Notes: generated by a model from the letters alone, not told the origin. 5,515 nucleotides of DNA from Oscillospiraceae bacterium (GCA_017829075.1 JAGAJA010000084.1:1-5515); one strand, 5' to 3'; positions 1 to 4,937 are shown, numbered from the stretch's first letter. Numbers and translations: made by a program.

Positions 1-37
1 CCCGCTCTTCTGTGGTAAAATGGGTGTAATGACACAT
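1..37 (-). CDS. IS30-family transposase, N-terminus only (runs off the left edge)
   Basis: Only the first 12 codons are inside the window, reading MCHYTHFTTEER. This matches the typical opening of IS30-family transposases (M-x-H-Y-x-H-x-T-x-E-E-R), which begin with an N-terminal helix-turn-helix DNA-binding region and continue into a DDE catalytic domain; that part is not visible here. The start is well supported: AAAAGGAGG lies at 45-53, 7 nt before the ATG at 37, and a near-consensus sigma-A promoter lies just upstream at 73-101. The gene is too short to appear as a normal ORF. The assignment rests on 12 residues plus the context, so it is likely but not certain. Whether the rest of the transposase is intact cannot be seen. 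Confidence 0.72.
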   Translation of the reverse strand, partial: MCHYTHFTTEER

Positions 38-72
38 ATTGCTTCCTCCTTTTGGGTTGTGTGGTTACTCCC

Positions 73-101
73 ATTATATCACGAGGCGCTTTATGTGTCA
101 T
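73..101 (-). promoter_or_regulatory. Sigma-A promoter for the IS30-like transposase
   Basis: Read on the minus strand, the -35 box is ATGACA (96-101, five of six matches to TTGACA), followed by a 17-nt spacer and a perfect -10 box TATAAT (73-78). Transcription would start near 66, about 29 nt before the transposase ATG at 37. This is the strongest promoter match I found in the window. Confidence 0.8.
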
Positions 102-151
102 TATTTTTTCGGGTGTTGCACTAATATTATAAATCTATCATGTATTTATGC

Positions 152-176
152 AAAAATCCGCAGATTGCTCTGCGGA
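152..176 (-). terminator. Intrinsic terminator closing the cargo gene run
   Basis: On the minus strand an 8-bp hairpin (arms TCCGCAGA and TCTGCGGA, loop GCAA) is followed by ATTTTT, starting only 1 to 2 nt after the TAA stop of the DUF3849-type gene. It separates the cargo transcript from the IS30-like element, which reads in the same direction. Confidence 0.8.
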
Positions 177-177
177 A

Positions 178-885
178 TTACATATTAAGTTGTGGTTCGT
201 GGTGCTGCTTTTCTGTAAGCTCTGAAAGCTTTTGCGCAGCCCATTCCGGGATATACTGCTCGTCAATAATACCGAGAAAATCTGTGCGGTTGAACTGCGC
301 CTGTTCGCCGTCCGAAAGGAACCTCCCGAACACCTTGCGACCGCTTGCAGTCGGGGAGCAGCCGAAACCGTTCTCCGCCAGAAAAAGCTGGTTTTCCGGC
401 GTTCTGTATTCCTCTCTGAGAGCGGTGTCCCGCAGTATCAGCAGCTTTCCGGTGTAGTCCTGCGGCTCGTCCGACTGGACAATATGCTTGCCGGAGAACA
501 ACCCCAGCTCCGAGTACATTTTCTGCACCTGACCTGCAAGACCGTCCACCAGACAGCTATGGCAGTTCAGCGCAAATTCGCTGTTTCTTTCGCTTTTCGG
601 GATATTGAAAGACTTTGCCCATGTCCTGTTGTCCCGGCATATCCTGCCGTCGCCGCTGCGCTGGTCAATTGTGTTGGCAATTATCCACATAGTGCGGTCA
701 AAACCGAATTCCTTGACGGTCTGCTGAATGCACTCCGAGGGAAGATTATACCCGTCGAATTTCTCCGCAACAATTTTGTCCAGAAAATCCCGGCAGCGGA
801 TATTCTCGCAAAGACTGTCTTTCCAGAGCTGCACTCGATCCGTGTTTTTGGCTTCGCAGAGCGAATTTCTGTACAGATGTTTCAT
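178..885 (-). CDS. DUF3849-type mobile-element protein (235 aa)
   Basis: The protein appears to have two parts. Residues about 35-125 match the DUF3849 pattern as I know it: an acidic helix, EFGFDRTMWIIANTI (59-73), DGRICRDNRTWAKSF (79-93) and CHSCLVDGLAGQV (108-120). Residues about 143-223 carry a second block common in Clostridia ICE proteins, with REEYRTPENQLFLAENGFGC (157-176), GRKVFGRFLSDGEQAQFNR (182-200) and EWAAQKL (214-220). No catalytic residues are evident and the molecular role is unknown. There is no signal peptide or membrane segment. The ATG directly follows the TGA of the antirepressor gene with no gap, and AGGAGG at 891-896 sits inside that gene 5 nt before the start, so translation is probably coupled. 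It is the last gene of the run, ends in Met just before TAA, and is followed by a terminator. Confidence 0.8.
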   Translation of the reverse strand: MKHLYRNSLCEAKNTDRVQLWKDSLCENIRCRDFLDKIVAEKFDGYNLPSECIQQTVKEFGFDRTMWIIANTIDQRSGDGRICRDNRTWAKSFNIPKSERNSEFALNCHSCLVDGLAGQVQKMYSELGLFSGKHIVQSDEPQDYTGKLLILRDTALREEYRTPENQLFLAENGFGCSPTASGRKVFGRFLSDGEQAQFNRTDFLGIIDEQYIPEWAAQKLSELTEKQHHEPQLNM

Positions 886-1650
886 TCAGTCCTCCTGTTC
901 GCACATGGGAAGAATACCTCTTTCCTTGAGGAATTGATACAAGAACAGCCGCCCCGCCTGCGTCCAGCAGGTGTGCATGACGGATTTGTCCTCGCCTATC
1001 TGGTAGGTTTTGCTCTGGGTGTAGTTTTTGTCGGCGTACTCCGCATACAGCACCCACGAATTGCGGATAGGAAACTGGATTCTAAGCTCATGCAGCAGCT
1101 TGTTGAACGCAACTGCGGACATTCCGTAGTCCTTTGCGATCTGCGTGACCGGAACGGAATTTTTGCTGTTCAGGATCTGGTCGTAATACCGCGCCTTGAC
1201 CGTGAGGAAAGCATTTTCTTCTTCGAGCTTCTGCCGTTTCTCCTGCTCGTCCGCGAGGGTGTTCAGCAGCTTTGCCAGTTCACGAGGATCGCTCATTGTC
1301 TTGTGAAGCGTTTCGGCGGTGAGATATGCGCCGTTCCTGCGGATCGAGGGAAGAACCTCGGCAGTCACCCAATGCTTGAACGCCTTTGCGGAGGGCAGCT
1401 TGCTTGAAAGGATAAGGCTGTACAGACCGCTTTCGTTTATCAATTTACCCTGCGTTCCATTGACGGTGAACGAATCGTTCACCGTTACATCATCGCTGTC
1501 AACATGGTCGCGAAGAGCCTTTGCAGGATTAGTGTAGCCGAGCAAAAGTGCAATGTCCTTGCCCACAAACCACGGCTCTCCGTCAATTTTCAGCGTGCGA
1601 ATCTCCCCAAACTGCTCATGCCGGAACAGTATTACTTCCGAATTACTCAT
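886..1650 (-). CDS. Phage-type antirepressor: BRO-N domain plus KilAC/ANT domain (254 aa)
   Basis: Residues about 5-108 form a BRO family N-terminal domain (FGEIRTLKIDGEPWFVGKDI, then LLGYTNPAKAL, and KHWVTAEVLPSIRRNGAYL at 92-110). Residues 120-160 are charged and probably helical or coiled. Residues about 160-250 match the phage antirepressor KilAC domain (VPVTQIAKDYGMSAVAFNKL at 166-185, then RNSWVLY and WTQAGRLFLYQFL). Such proteins bind DNA or repressors and relieve repression in phages and ICEs; the target here is unknown. I chose ATG 1650, not the longer frame to 1761, because GGAGG at 1657-1661 is 6 nt upstream, the BRO domain begins there, and the extension only reads across the AbrB-like gene. 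The start overlaps the AbrB-like gene by 8 nt and the stop abuts the DUF3849-type gene. Confidence 0.9.
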   Translation of the reverse strand: MSNSEVILFRHEQFGEIRTLKIDGEPWFVGKDIALLLGYTNPAKALRDHVDSDDVTVNDSFTVNGTQGKLINESGLYSLILSSKLPSAKAFKHWVTAEVLPSIRRNGAYLTAETLHKTMSDPRELAKLLNTLADEQEKRQKLEEENAFLTVKARYYDQILNSKNSVPVTQIAKDYGMSAVAFNKLLHELRIQFPIRNSWVLYAEYADKNYTQSKTYQIGEDKSVMHTCWTQAGRLFLYQFLKERGILPMCEQED

Positions 1651-1879
1651 CGACAGCCTCCTGAATGATAAGCCGCCCGTTCTCGGCGCAGACCTCCAGC
1701 GTGCTGCCTGCGGGGATTCCGGCGTCGTCAAGGTAAACCTGCGGAACGATGATTTCCTCATCGCCGAGGTGTATCGAGATTCTCACCTCGTCGCCGGGGC
1801 GAAGGTCGAGAATCTCCTGTGCCTGCTCTGAGAGCTTCAGATTGCCGTTACCTGTAATCTTGCAGTTAAATGTTACCAT
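1643..1879 (-). CDS. AbrB/SpoVT/MazE-like small DNA-binding protein (78 aa)
   Basis: This probable swapped-hairpin transcription factor begins MVTFNCKITGNGNLKLSEQA and continues EILDLRPGDEVRISI, the classic AbrB pattern of a beta strand, a short helix ending in hydrophobic residues, then PGDEV and further strands. The C-terminal half, LDDAGIPAGSTLEV followed by ENGRLIIQ, resembles a second AbrB half-unit, so the chain may be a tandem pseudo-dimer. ATG 1879 is preferred over the upstream frame start at 1897 because CCTCCT at 1886-1891 gives AGGAGG 6 nt before it. It overlaps the 3' end of dam by 14 nt and the antirepressor start by 8 nt, suggesting coupled translation and a shared regulatory job. 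AbrB-like proteins are also antitoxins, but no toxin partner is visible here. Confidence 0.82.
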   Translation of the reverse strand: MVTFNCKITGNGNLKLSEQAQEILDLRPGDEVRISIHLGDEEIIVPQVYLDDAGIPAGSTLEVCAENGRLIIQEAVDE

Positions 1880-2702
1880 AATTGTCCTCCTCGTCAAAAA
1901 ATGAAATCTGTCTGTTGCTGTTCAGACGTTCGTTCAGGTCGTAGTTCGCAATGAGCAGCTCGCCGAACATACTGCCGCCGTCGAAACGCTGGCGGATATT
2001 GTTTAGACGCTCGTATGCGTACATTTCGCAGCCGTCGTACAGGCTGCGTATTTCCGGGCAGTCGTTGTAGGACACCATGAACTTGCCGGATATCCCGGAA
2101 AGCACATTCCGAAGCCGTTCGTGGTCGGCAGTTCCAAAACCGACGTTCTCGTAATAGCTCTCCGTGTTGAAGTACGGCGGGTCGCAGTAAAAAAAGCTCA
2201 CCTCGCTGTCCTGCTGCGAAATAAGCTTCTCAAAATCTTTGTTTTCTATTACGACCTTCTGCAACCTGCGGCAAGCCTGCTCAATAAGTGGAAAGTTGCT
2301 CCACATTGAATGGGGCTTGCCTCCGAAGCTGTCGCAGGAGCTTGCGTAGCTGTACCGGATTAACTGGTAGAACTCCGCAGCACGTTTCACATCGCCGATT
2401 TCCGCCGGTTCGCTGATTATGTGCTTTATCCGGTCGAAGTCCTCACGGCTGTTCAGCACGAAACGGAGTCTTTCGATAAGATCGGTGCTGTGATCGCGGA
2501 CGCAGGTGTACAGATTTGAGATGTTGCTGTTGAAGTCGTTGAACACCTCGAAATCGTTGTTCGGGGGCTTTGCGAACAGAATCCAGCCGCCTCCTCCGAA
2601 AACCTCGATGTACTTTTCGTAGTACACCGGGAATCTCGGAATAATAATGTCCCGGCTGCTTTTCTTGCCGCCGATCCAGCTCATAAAGCTGTTGATACTC
2701 AT
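1866..2702 (-). CDS. Orphan Dam/D12-class DNA N6-adenine methyltransferase (278 aa)
   Basis: This enzyme would methylate adenine in DNA using S-adenosylmethionine. The motifs occur in the alpha-class order: WIGGKK (9-14, motif X), EVFGGGG (33-39, motif I, cofactor binding), FYCDPPYF (171-178, with catalytic DPPY), FMVSYNDCPEIR (208-219) and ELLIANYD (248-255). Length and domain order are normal for the family, so it looks intact and active. No restriction gene is present, so it is an orphan; in mobile elements such enzymes often protect from host restriction or mark DNA. ATG 2702 is preferred to the GTG extension to 2786, which lies in the duplicated leader element. The ribosome site AAAGAGGTG abuts the ATG (AGAGG only 2 nt away), an unusually short spacing; an ATC six bases further on would have standard spacing. 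The target sequence cannot be read from the protein. Confidence 0.9.
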   Translation of the reverse strand: MSINSFMSWIGGKKSSRDIIIPRFPVYYEKYIEVFGGGGWILFAKPPNNDFEVFNDFNSNISNLYTCVRDHSTDLIERLRFVLNSREDFDRIKHIISEPAEIGDVKRAAEFYQLIRYSYASSCDSFGGKPHSMWSNFPLIEQACRRLQKVVIENKDFEKLISQQDSEVSFFYCDPPYFNTESYYENVGFGTADHERLRNVLSGISGKFMVSYNDCPEIRSLYDGCEMYAYERLNNIRQRFDGGSMFGELLIANYDLNERLNSNRQISFFDEEDNYGNI

Positions 2703-2713
2703 CACCTCTTTCG

Positions 2714-2797
2714 GCAATTCTGCTGTGAACGAAAGCGGTTTCAACCGAAAAAAGTATTGTGAGTTCGTGCAAACGCCTGCGTTCACAGGCTGATTGC
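2714..2797 (-). repeat. Structured duplicated leader element, copy B (before dam)
   Basis: On the minus strand the arms pair as GCAAT (2793-2797) with ATTGC (2714-2718), a symmetric 4-by-4 internal loop (CAGC/CAGA), then a perfect 9-bp helix CTGTGAACG (2780-2788) with CGTTCACAG (2723-2731). The interior can form smaller hairpins, including CGGT-TGAA-ACCG. The ribosome site of dam follows at once. It shares a 39-nt identical block (2763-2801) and a 20-nt identical block (2711-2730) with copy A at 3602-3682. Its role is unknown. Confidence 0.75.
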
Positions 2798-2802
2798 ATT
2801 AT

Positions 2803-3585
2803 TTACATCTTGGGGGAAATGTCCGGAGCTTCTTCAGGGTCGTGGTATTCATAGGTCTGGGTCTTTTCGTTGAACACGAAACCCTCCTCGGCGAGATCCA
2901 AGCCCCACAGCTCCGCAGCAAGCTCGAATGCCTCCTTGCTGTGAACCTCAAAGCGGGTCAGCTCAGAAATCTCACCGCCCTTGAATTCTGCTTCTCCAGT
3001 ATTTACACCGACATCCTCGTCCGCCCAACGGCTTGAAATTGTGATGTCGGGGAACTTCTCGGACAAGGCTTGCAGTATGGGGACAGGCGCAGACCACGGG
3101 GTCGTGAATTCGATCGTGTCACTGCTGACTGCCTCCTGATTGCCAGCCTCCCACTTGCATCCCCACGCTTTTACCCGCCATTCGTACCATGTCGGTGCGC
3201 CGTATTGCATGATGTTGTCCAGATAGATTCTGCCCTTTTCCAGCGCCTTACGATTGATGTTTGCCACCATAACATCCGGCTTGGAATGCGAATAGAAAGC
3301 ATTCACCTTATTTACAGTTTCACGAAATTCGTCCGGCTGGAACTTCTTCTCTCCGAAATCGTCCGTAATGGGATTTATTGCGGTGAGGATTGCTGACAGG
3401 CAGGGGACTTCCATGCTGCCGGCATCGACGTTCAGGCTCTCTGGCATGGGGATAATTTTATTGAAGTCTATTACGGCGGAATGCTCGTTGCTTTCGTTCT
3501 TGTCCGGTTTGATGAAGTCCAAAAGCTCGGCGACGCAGCTTTCTTCTCCGTTGAAGCGTACTTGGTTTATAATATAGTTTGGAAT
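2803..3585 (-). CDS. YubB/DUF1281 ferredoxin-like domain protein (about 260 aa), apparent non-AUG start
   Basis: The family match is from the motifs DFNKIIPMPE (40-49), WGCKWEA (141-147), FTTPWSAPVPILQALSEKFP (160-179) and WADEDVGVNTGEAEFKGGE (187-205), typical of plasmid and ICE YubB-like proteins with an alpha-beta ferredoxin-like fold. Their biochemical role is not established. The start is a problem. GAGGAGG lies at 3594-3600, but no ATG, GTG or TTG follows within range; ATT at 3585 is 8 nt downstream and begins IPNYIINQVRFNG, where homologues would be expected to start, and ATA at 3591 is another option. The only in-frame ATG is at 3684, overlapping the previous stop, which would add 33 residues encoded by the duplicated leader element and has no ribosome site. 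The frame is otherwise intact. The protein ends in Met before TAA. Confidence 0.75.
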   Translation of the reverse strand: MPNYIINQVRFNGEESCVAELLDFIKPDKNESNEHSAVIDFNKIIPMPESLNVDAGSMEVPCLSAILTAINPITDDFGEKKFQPDEFRETVNKVNAFYSHSKPDVMVANINRKALEKGRIYLDNIMQYGAPTWYEWRVKAWGCKWEAGNQEAVSSDTIEFTTPWSAPVPILQALSEKFPDITISSRWADEDVGVNTGEAEFKGGEISELTRFEVHSKEAFELAAELWGLDLAEEGFVFNEKTQTYEYHDPEEAPDISPKM

Positions 3586-3601
3586 TGTTATTACCTCCTC
3601 G

Positions 3602-3682
3602 GCAATTCTGCTGTGAACAGGAGCTTCAAACGAAAAAAGGAAAGTGGGTTCGTGCAAACGCCTGCGTTCACAGGCTGATTGC
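3602..3682 (-). repeat. Structured duplicated leader element, copy A (before the YubB-like gene)
   Basis: The architecture matches copy B: GCAAT (3678-3682) pairs with ATTGC (3602-3606), a CAGC/CAGA internal loop follows, then CTGTGAACG (3665-3673) pairs with TGTTCACAG (3611-3619), where one C-to-T change relative to B keeps the helix through a G-U pair. The interiors differ by substitutions and a 3-nt length change. The 39-nt identical block is at 3648-3686 and the 20-nt block at 3599-3618. GAGGAGG follows directly. Confidence 0.75.
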
Positions 3683-3683
3683 A

Positions 3684-4010
3684 TTACATTGTCTGGGTTA
3701 TTGTCTGGCTAGGAGTGACGAACTCGTCAAGCGTGAGGTCATCGCCAAGATAGTTGTAATCGTCCTCGGTGATGTCCACGCCCTCGGAACTGCCCTCGAC
3801 AGGTTCTTTGAGAATGCAGGTTCCCCAATGGTTCACTAAAACGTAATCCCTGAGCTGGCATATCTCGCCGTCGCACTCGTCCCGGAGGTCGTATGCATAA
3901 AGTCCGTCTGGGAGCGACTTGCGGTCTATCCTCATGTTGGTGAACAAACCCTTGCGACCGAGGATTTCGAAGCTCTCATAGCTGACCTCTGCTGCGTTAA
4001 GTGGTATCGT
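3684..4010 (-). CDS. LPD28-like small mobile-element protein (about 108 aa), apparent non-AUG start
   Basis: The sequence matches the large polyvalent protein associated domain 28 pattern as I remember it: AEVSYESFEILGRKGLFTNM (7-26), RIDRKSLPDGLYAYDLR (27-43), VLVNHWGTCIL (57-67) and YNYLGDDLTLDEFV (85-98). These proteins occur beside methyltransferase and YubB genes in Clostridia ICEs; their function is unknown. The first in-frame standard start is TTG at 3947, which would remove about 20 conserved residues and has no ribosome site. AGGAGG at 4020-4025 is ideal, with ACG at 4010 (GGAGG 9 nt away) and ATA at 4007 as the only near-cognate starts. A TGA at 4017-4019 blocks extension. I use ACG 4010 provisionally; one C-to-T change would make it ATG. 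The last codon is Met, and its TAA overlaps an ATG (TAATG). Confidence 0.65.
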   Translation of the reverse strand, partial: TIPLNAAEVSYESFEILGRKGLFTNMRIDRKSLPDGLYAYDLRDECDGEICQLRDYVLVNHWGTCILKEPVEGSSEGVDITEDDYNYLGDDLTLDEFVTPSQTITQTM

Positions 4011-4016
4011 TGAATA

Positions 4017-4046
4017 TCACCTCCTGTCAGATGGTTTGACAAACAT
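4017..4046 (-). CDS. Possible 9-aa leader peptide MFVKPSDRR before the LPD28-like gene
   Basis: An ATG at 4046 overlaps the TGA of the 102-aa gene (TGATG), and the frame reads MFVKPSDRR before a TGA that is itself part of AGGAGGTGA, the ribosome site of the LPD28-like gene. The frame is the same as that of the LPD28-like gene. It could be a coupling peptide that delivers ribosomes to that site, or chance. No separate ribosome site is visible. Confidence 0.3.
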   Translation of the reverse strand: MFVKPSDRR

Positions 4047-4354
4047 CACATCTGGATATCCTGCGATTTATTTTCCAAGCATTCCTGGGAAGCACTGAAC
4101 ACTTCAGCTTCAAGGGCAAGCTGCTTTTCCACCAGCACAGGACGGAGTTTCTCCATATATTCACTATTGAAGCACCTATCCACATAGATTCCGAATGTGT
4201 TCAGAACCCTGTAGTCTGCGGTATTTATTGAGATGTCACCGTCAATGCCGTACTTGCAGATAGCATCGGAAACAGCTTCAATGCTGTTTTCAATTTTTAT
4301 CTCATCGCGACCGGTACACACAATCAGTTCCTTGTATTCGTCGATATTATTCAT
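4046..4354 (-). CDS. Hypothetical protein, 102 aa
   Basis: I do not recognise a named family with confidence. The protein is acidic (MNNIDEYKELIVCTGRDEI), with a central strand-rich part (GIDGDISINTADYRVLNTFG at 36-55) and a helical C-terminal half (YMEKLRPVLVEKQLALEAEV at 66-85). It has no membrane segment or signal peptide. The start ATG 4354 is chosen because AGAAAGGAAG lies upstream and it follows the DUF4314 gene by 25 nt; the longer in-frame ORF to 4558 only runs across that gene in another frame. It ends in Met, with TGA overlapping an ATG. Position between DUF4314 and LPD28-like genes points to an ICE accessory role, but nothing more specific. Confidence 0.72.
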   Translation of the reverse strand: MNNIDEYKELIVCTGRDEIKIENSIEAVSDAICKYGIDGDISINTADYRVLNTFGIYVDRCFNSEYMEKLRPVLVEKQLALEAEVFSASQECLENKSQDIQM

Positions 4355-4379
4355 TTTCCTGACTTCCTTTCTGCTCCTG

Positions 4380-4631
4380 TCACATAGACATTTTAGGAGC
4401 AATATCTTCCTTCTGCTCAGTGATCCTGTGGAACGAATCGACCTCAGGGCAAATGCCCAGATGCCTGCCATTGTCGAAATCACAATGCAGGGTACCCATA
4501 TCGTCCACCAGCCGCACCGTTCCCTTAGTTCCGGCAGGAATAGGGCGGGGATCATCACTCATGCTGTCGAGCTGAACTCGCGTTCCGGGCGGGTACTGCT
4601 CCCGGAGCAGCCGGATTTTCTGTCTGTTCAT
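4380..4631 (-). CDS. DUF4314 domain protein (83 aa)
   Basis: Residues 3-71 match the DUF4314 pattern: RQKIRLLREQYPPGTRVQLD, then IPAGTKGTVRLVDDMG, DFDNGRHLGICPEVDSFHRI. The GT-GTV core with a following acidic or aromatic strand suggests a small SH3-like beta-barrel; this is inferred. These proteins are common in conjugative elements of Clostridia, and their function is unknown. The start is secure: GGAGG at 4639-4643 is 7 nt before ATG 4631, and family members begin the same way. It is the first full-length gene after the rRNA operon. A 25-nt gap separates its TGA from the next ATG, so the two are likely cotranscribed. The C-terminal tail (TEQKEDIAPKMSM) lies outside the domain and ends in Met. 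Confidence 0.85.
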   Translation of the reverse strand: MNRQKIRLLREQYPPGTRVQLDSMSDDPRPIPAGTKGTVRLVDDMGTLHCDFDNGRHLGICPEVDSFHRITEQKEDIAPKMSM

Positions 4632-4688
4632 TTGATTACCTCCATTTGAAAATATTTATGAAACGGCATTTGCCGCTGCATACTTGCT

Positions 4689-4715
4689 CTAGTGTCCTAC
4701 TTTGATTGAAATCAT
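4689..4715 (-). CDS. Possible 8-aa leader ORF MISIKVGH
   Basis: ATG 4715 follows GAAAGGAGA (AAAGGAG at 4722-4728) with a 6-nt gap, which is a good ribosome site for a Firmicute, and reads eight codons before TAG. It lies just after a terminator hairpin and 57 nt before the DUF4314 gene. A small palindrome (CGGCATTTGCCG, 4664-4675) sits between the two. It may be a regulatory leader peptide or the remnant of a longer gene; it could also be chance. Confidence 0.35.
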   Translation of the reverse strand: MISIKVGH

Positions 4716-4745
4716 GTATTTCTCCTTTCGTAGTTTTATGGATAT

Positions 4746-4799
4746 AAAAAAACGCCTGCGGCTTGCGTTCGGGAATACCGAAGCAGCCACAGGCGTTTT
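4746..4799 (-). terminator. Strong intrinsic terminator hairpin (third of three)
   Basis: The outer arms AAAACGCCTG (4749-4758) and CAGGCGTTTT (4790-4799) pair over 10 bp, with inner helices GGCT/AGCC and TTCGG/CCGAA. On the minus strand the stem is followed by seven T. On the plus strand only four T follow. It lies 31 nt upstream of the MISIKVGH ORF, so it either ends upstream transcription or acts as an attenuator in the cargo leader. Confidence 0.82.
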
Positions 4800-4825
4800 G
4801 GGCATACTATATAAATATTCGGCGA

Positions 4826-4868
4826 AAATAAAAAAGCCTGCGAGTACCGTTTCCGGCATTCGCAGGCT
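4826..4868 (-). terminator. Intrinsic terminator hairpin (second of three)
   Basis: Minus-strand arms AGCCTGCGA (4860-4868) and its complement TCGCAGGCT (4835-4843) form a 9-bp stem, with an inner CCG-GAAA-CGG hairpin, followed by TTTTTTATTTT. The flank CAATCAGCCTG is also found in the duplicated leader element. Confidence 0.82.
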
Positions 4869-4912
4869 GATTGTGCAGAGTTCACAAAAATCCGAAAGAA
4901 AATTTTATACAA

Positions 4913-4937
4913 GAGGGTTCAAGTCCATTTTCCCTCA
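4913..4937 (+). other. tRNA 3'-end-like fragment, possible attachment-site remnant
   Basis: On the plus strand the order is T-arm GAGGG, T-loop TTCAAGT, CCATT, then a 7-nt acceptor-like TTCCCTC and an A, as in the last part of a tRNA gene. One T-stem position is mismatched (G-A), no CCA follows, and no 5' tRNA body is found upstream. Twelve bases, GGTTCAAGTCCA (4916-4927), are identical to the T-arm region of the adjacent tRNA-Asn on the other strand. ICEs commonly insert at tRNA 3' ends and leave such duplicates. It may also be a chance hairpin (GAGGG/CCCTC). Confidence 0.3.

Larger units (their letters stand above)
1..123 (-). mobile_element. Partial IS30-like insertion sequence, one end
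   Basis: This stretch holds the transposase start, its ribosome site and promoter, and a probable terminal region. The outer boundary is inferred. The sequence GTGTTGCACT at about 113-122 resembles the terminal inverted repeats I recall for IS30-like elements, and the sequence outside it is AT-rich. The other inverted repeat and any target duplication are outside the window, so the exact end could be wrong by tens of bases. The element lies just beyond the terminator of the DUF3849 gene, so it has not broken any cargo gene seen here. Confidence 0.5.

Noticed and set aside
232..1407. Long plus-strand ORF of 391 codons
   Set aside because: It lies opposite the antirepressor and DUF3849 genes, has no recognisable domain, and its composition is that of an antisense shadow.
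1643..1879. Toxin-antitoxin module with the AbrB-like protein as antitoxin
   Set aside because: The overlapping partner is an antirepressor, not a MazF, PIN or other toxin-like protein.
2443..2799. 118-codon minus ORF beginning in leader copy B
   Set aside because: Beyond the repeat it overlaps dam in another frame and is Arg/Gln-rich shadow sequence; only its first part is of interest as the open frame shared with copy A.
2714..3682. CRISPR array, group II intron or small ribozyme to explain the duplicated element
   Set aside because: There are only two copies 888 nt apart with genes between them, and no intron ends, hammerhead core or other ribozyme signature was found.
4355..4558. Extension of the 102-aa gene to an upstream ATG
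   Set aside because: The extra residues overlap the DUF4314 gene in another frame, and the downstream ATG 4354 has a plausible ribosome site.
4800..4834. Possible promoter between the second and third terminators (TATAGT as -10)
   Set aside because: The -35 position 17 nt away reads TTTTTA, a weak match, and the region is simply AT-rich.
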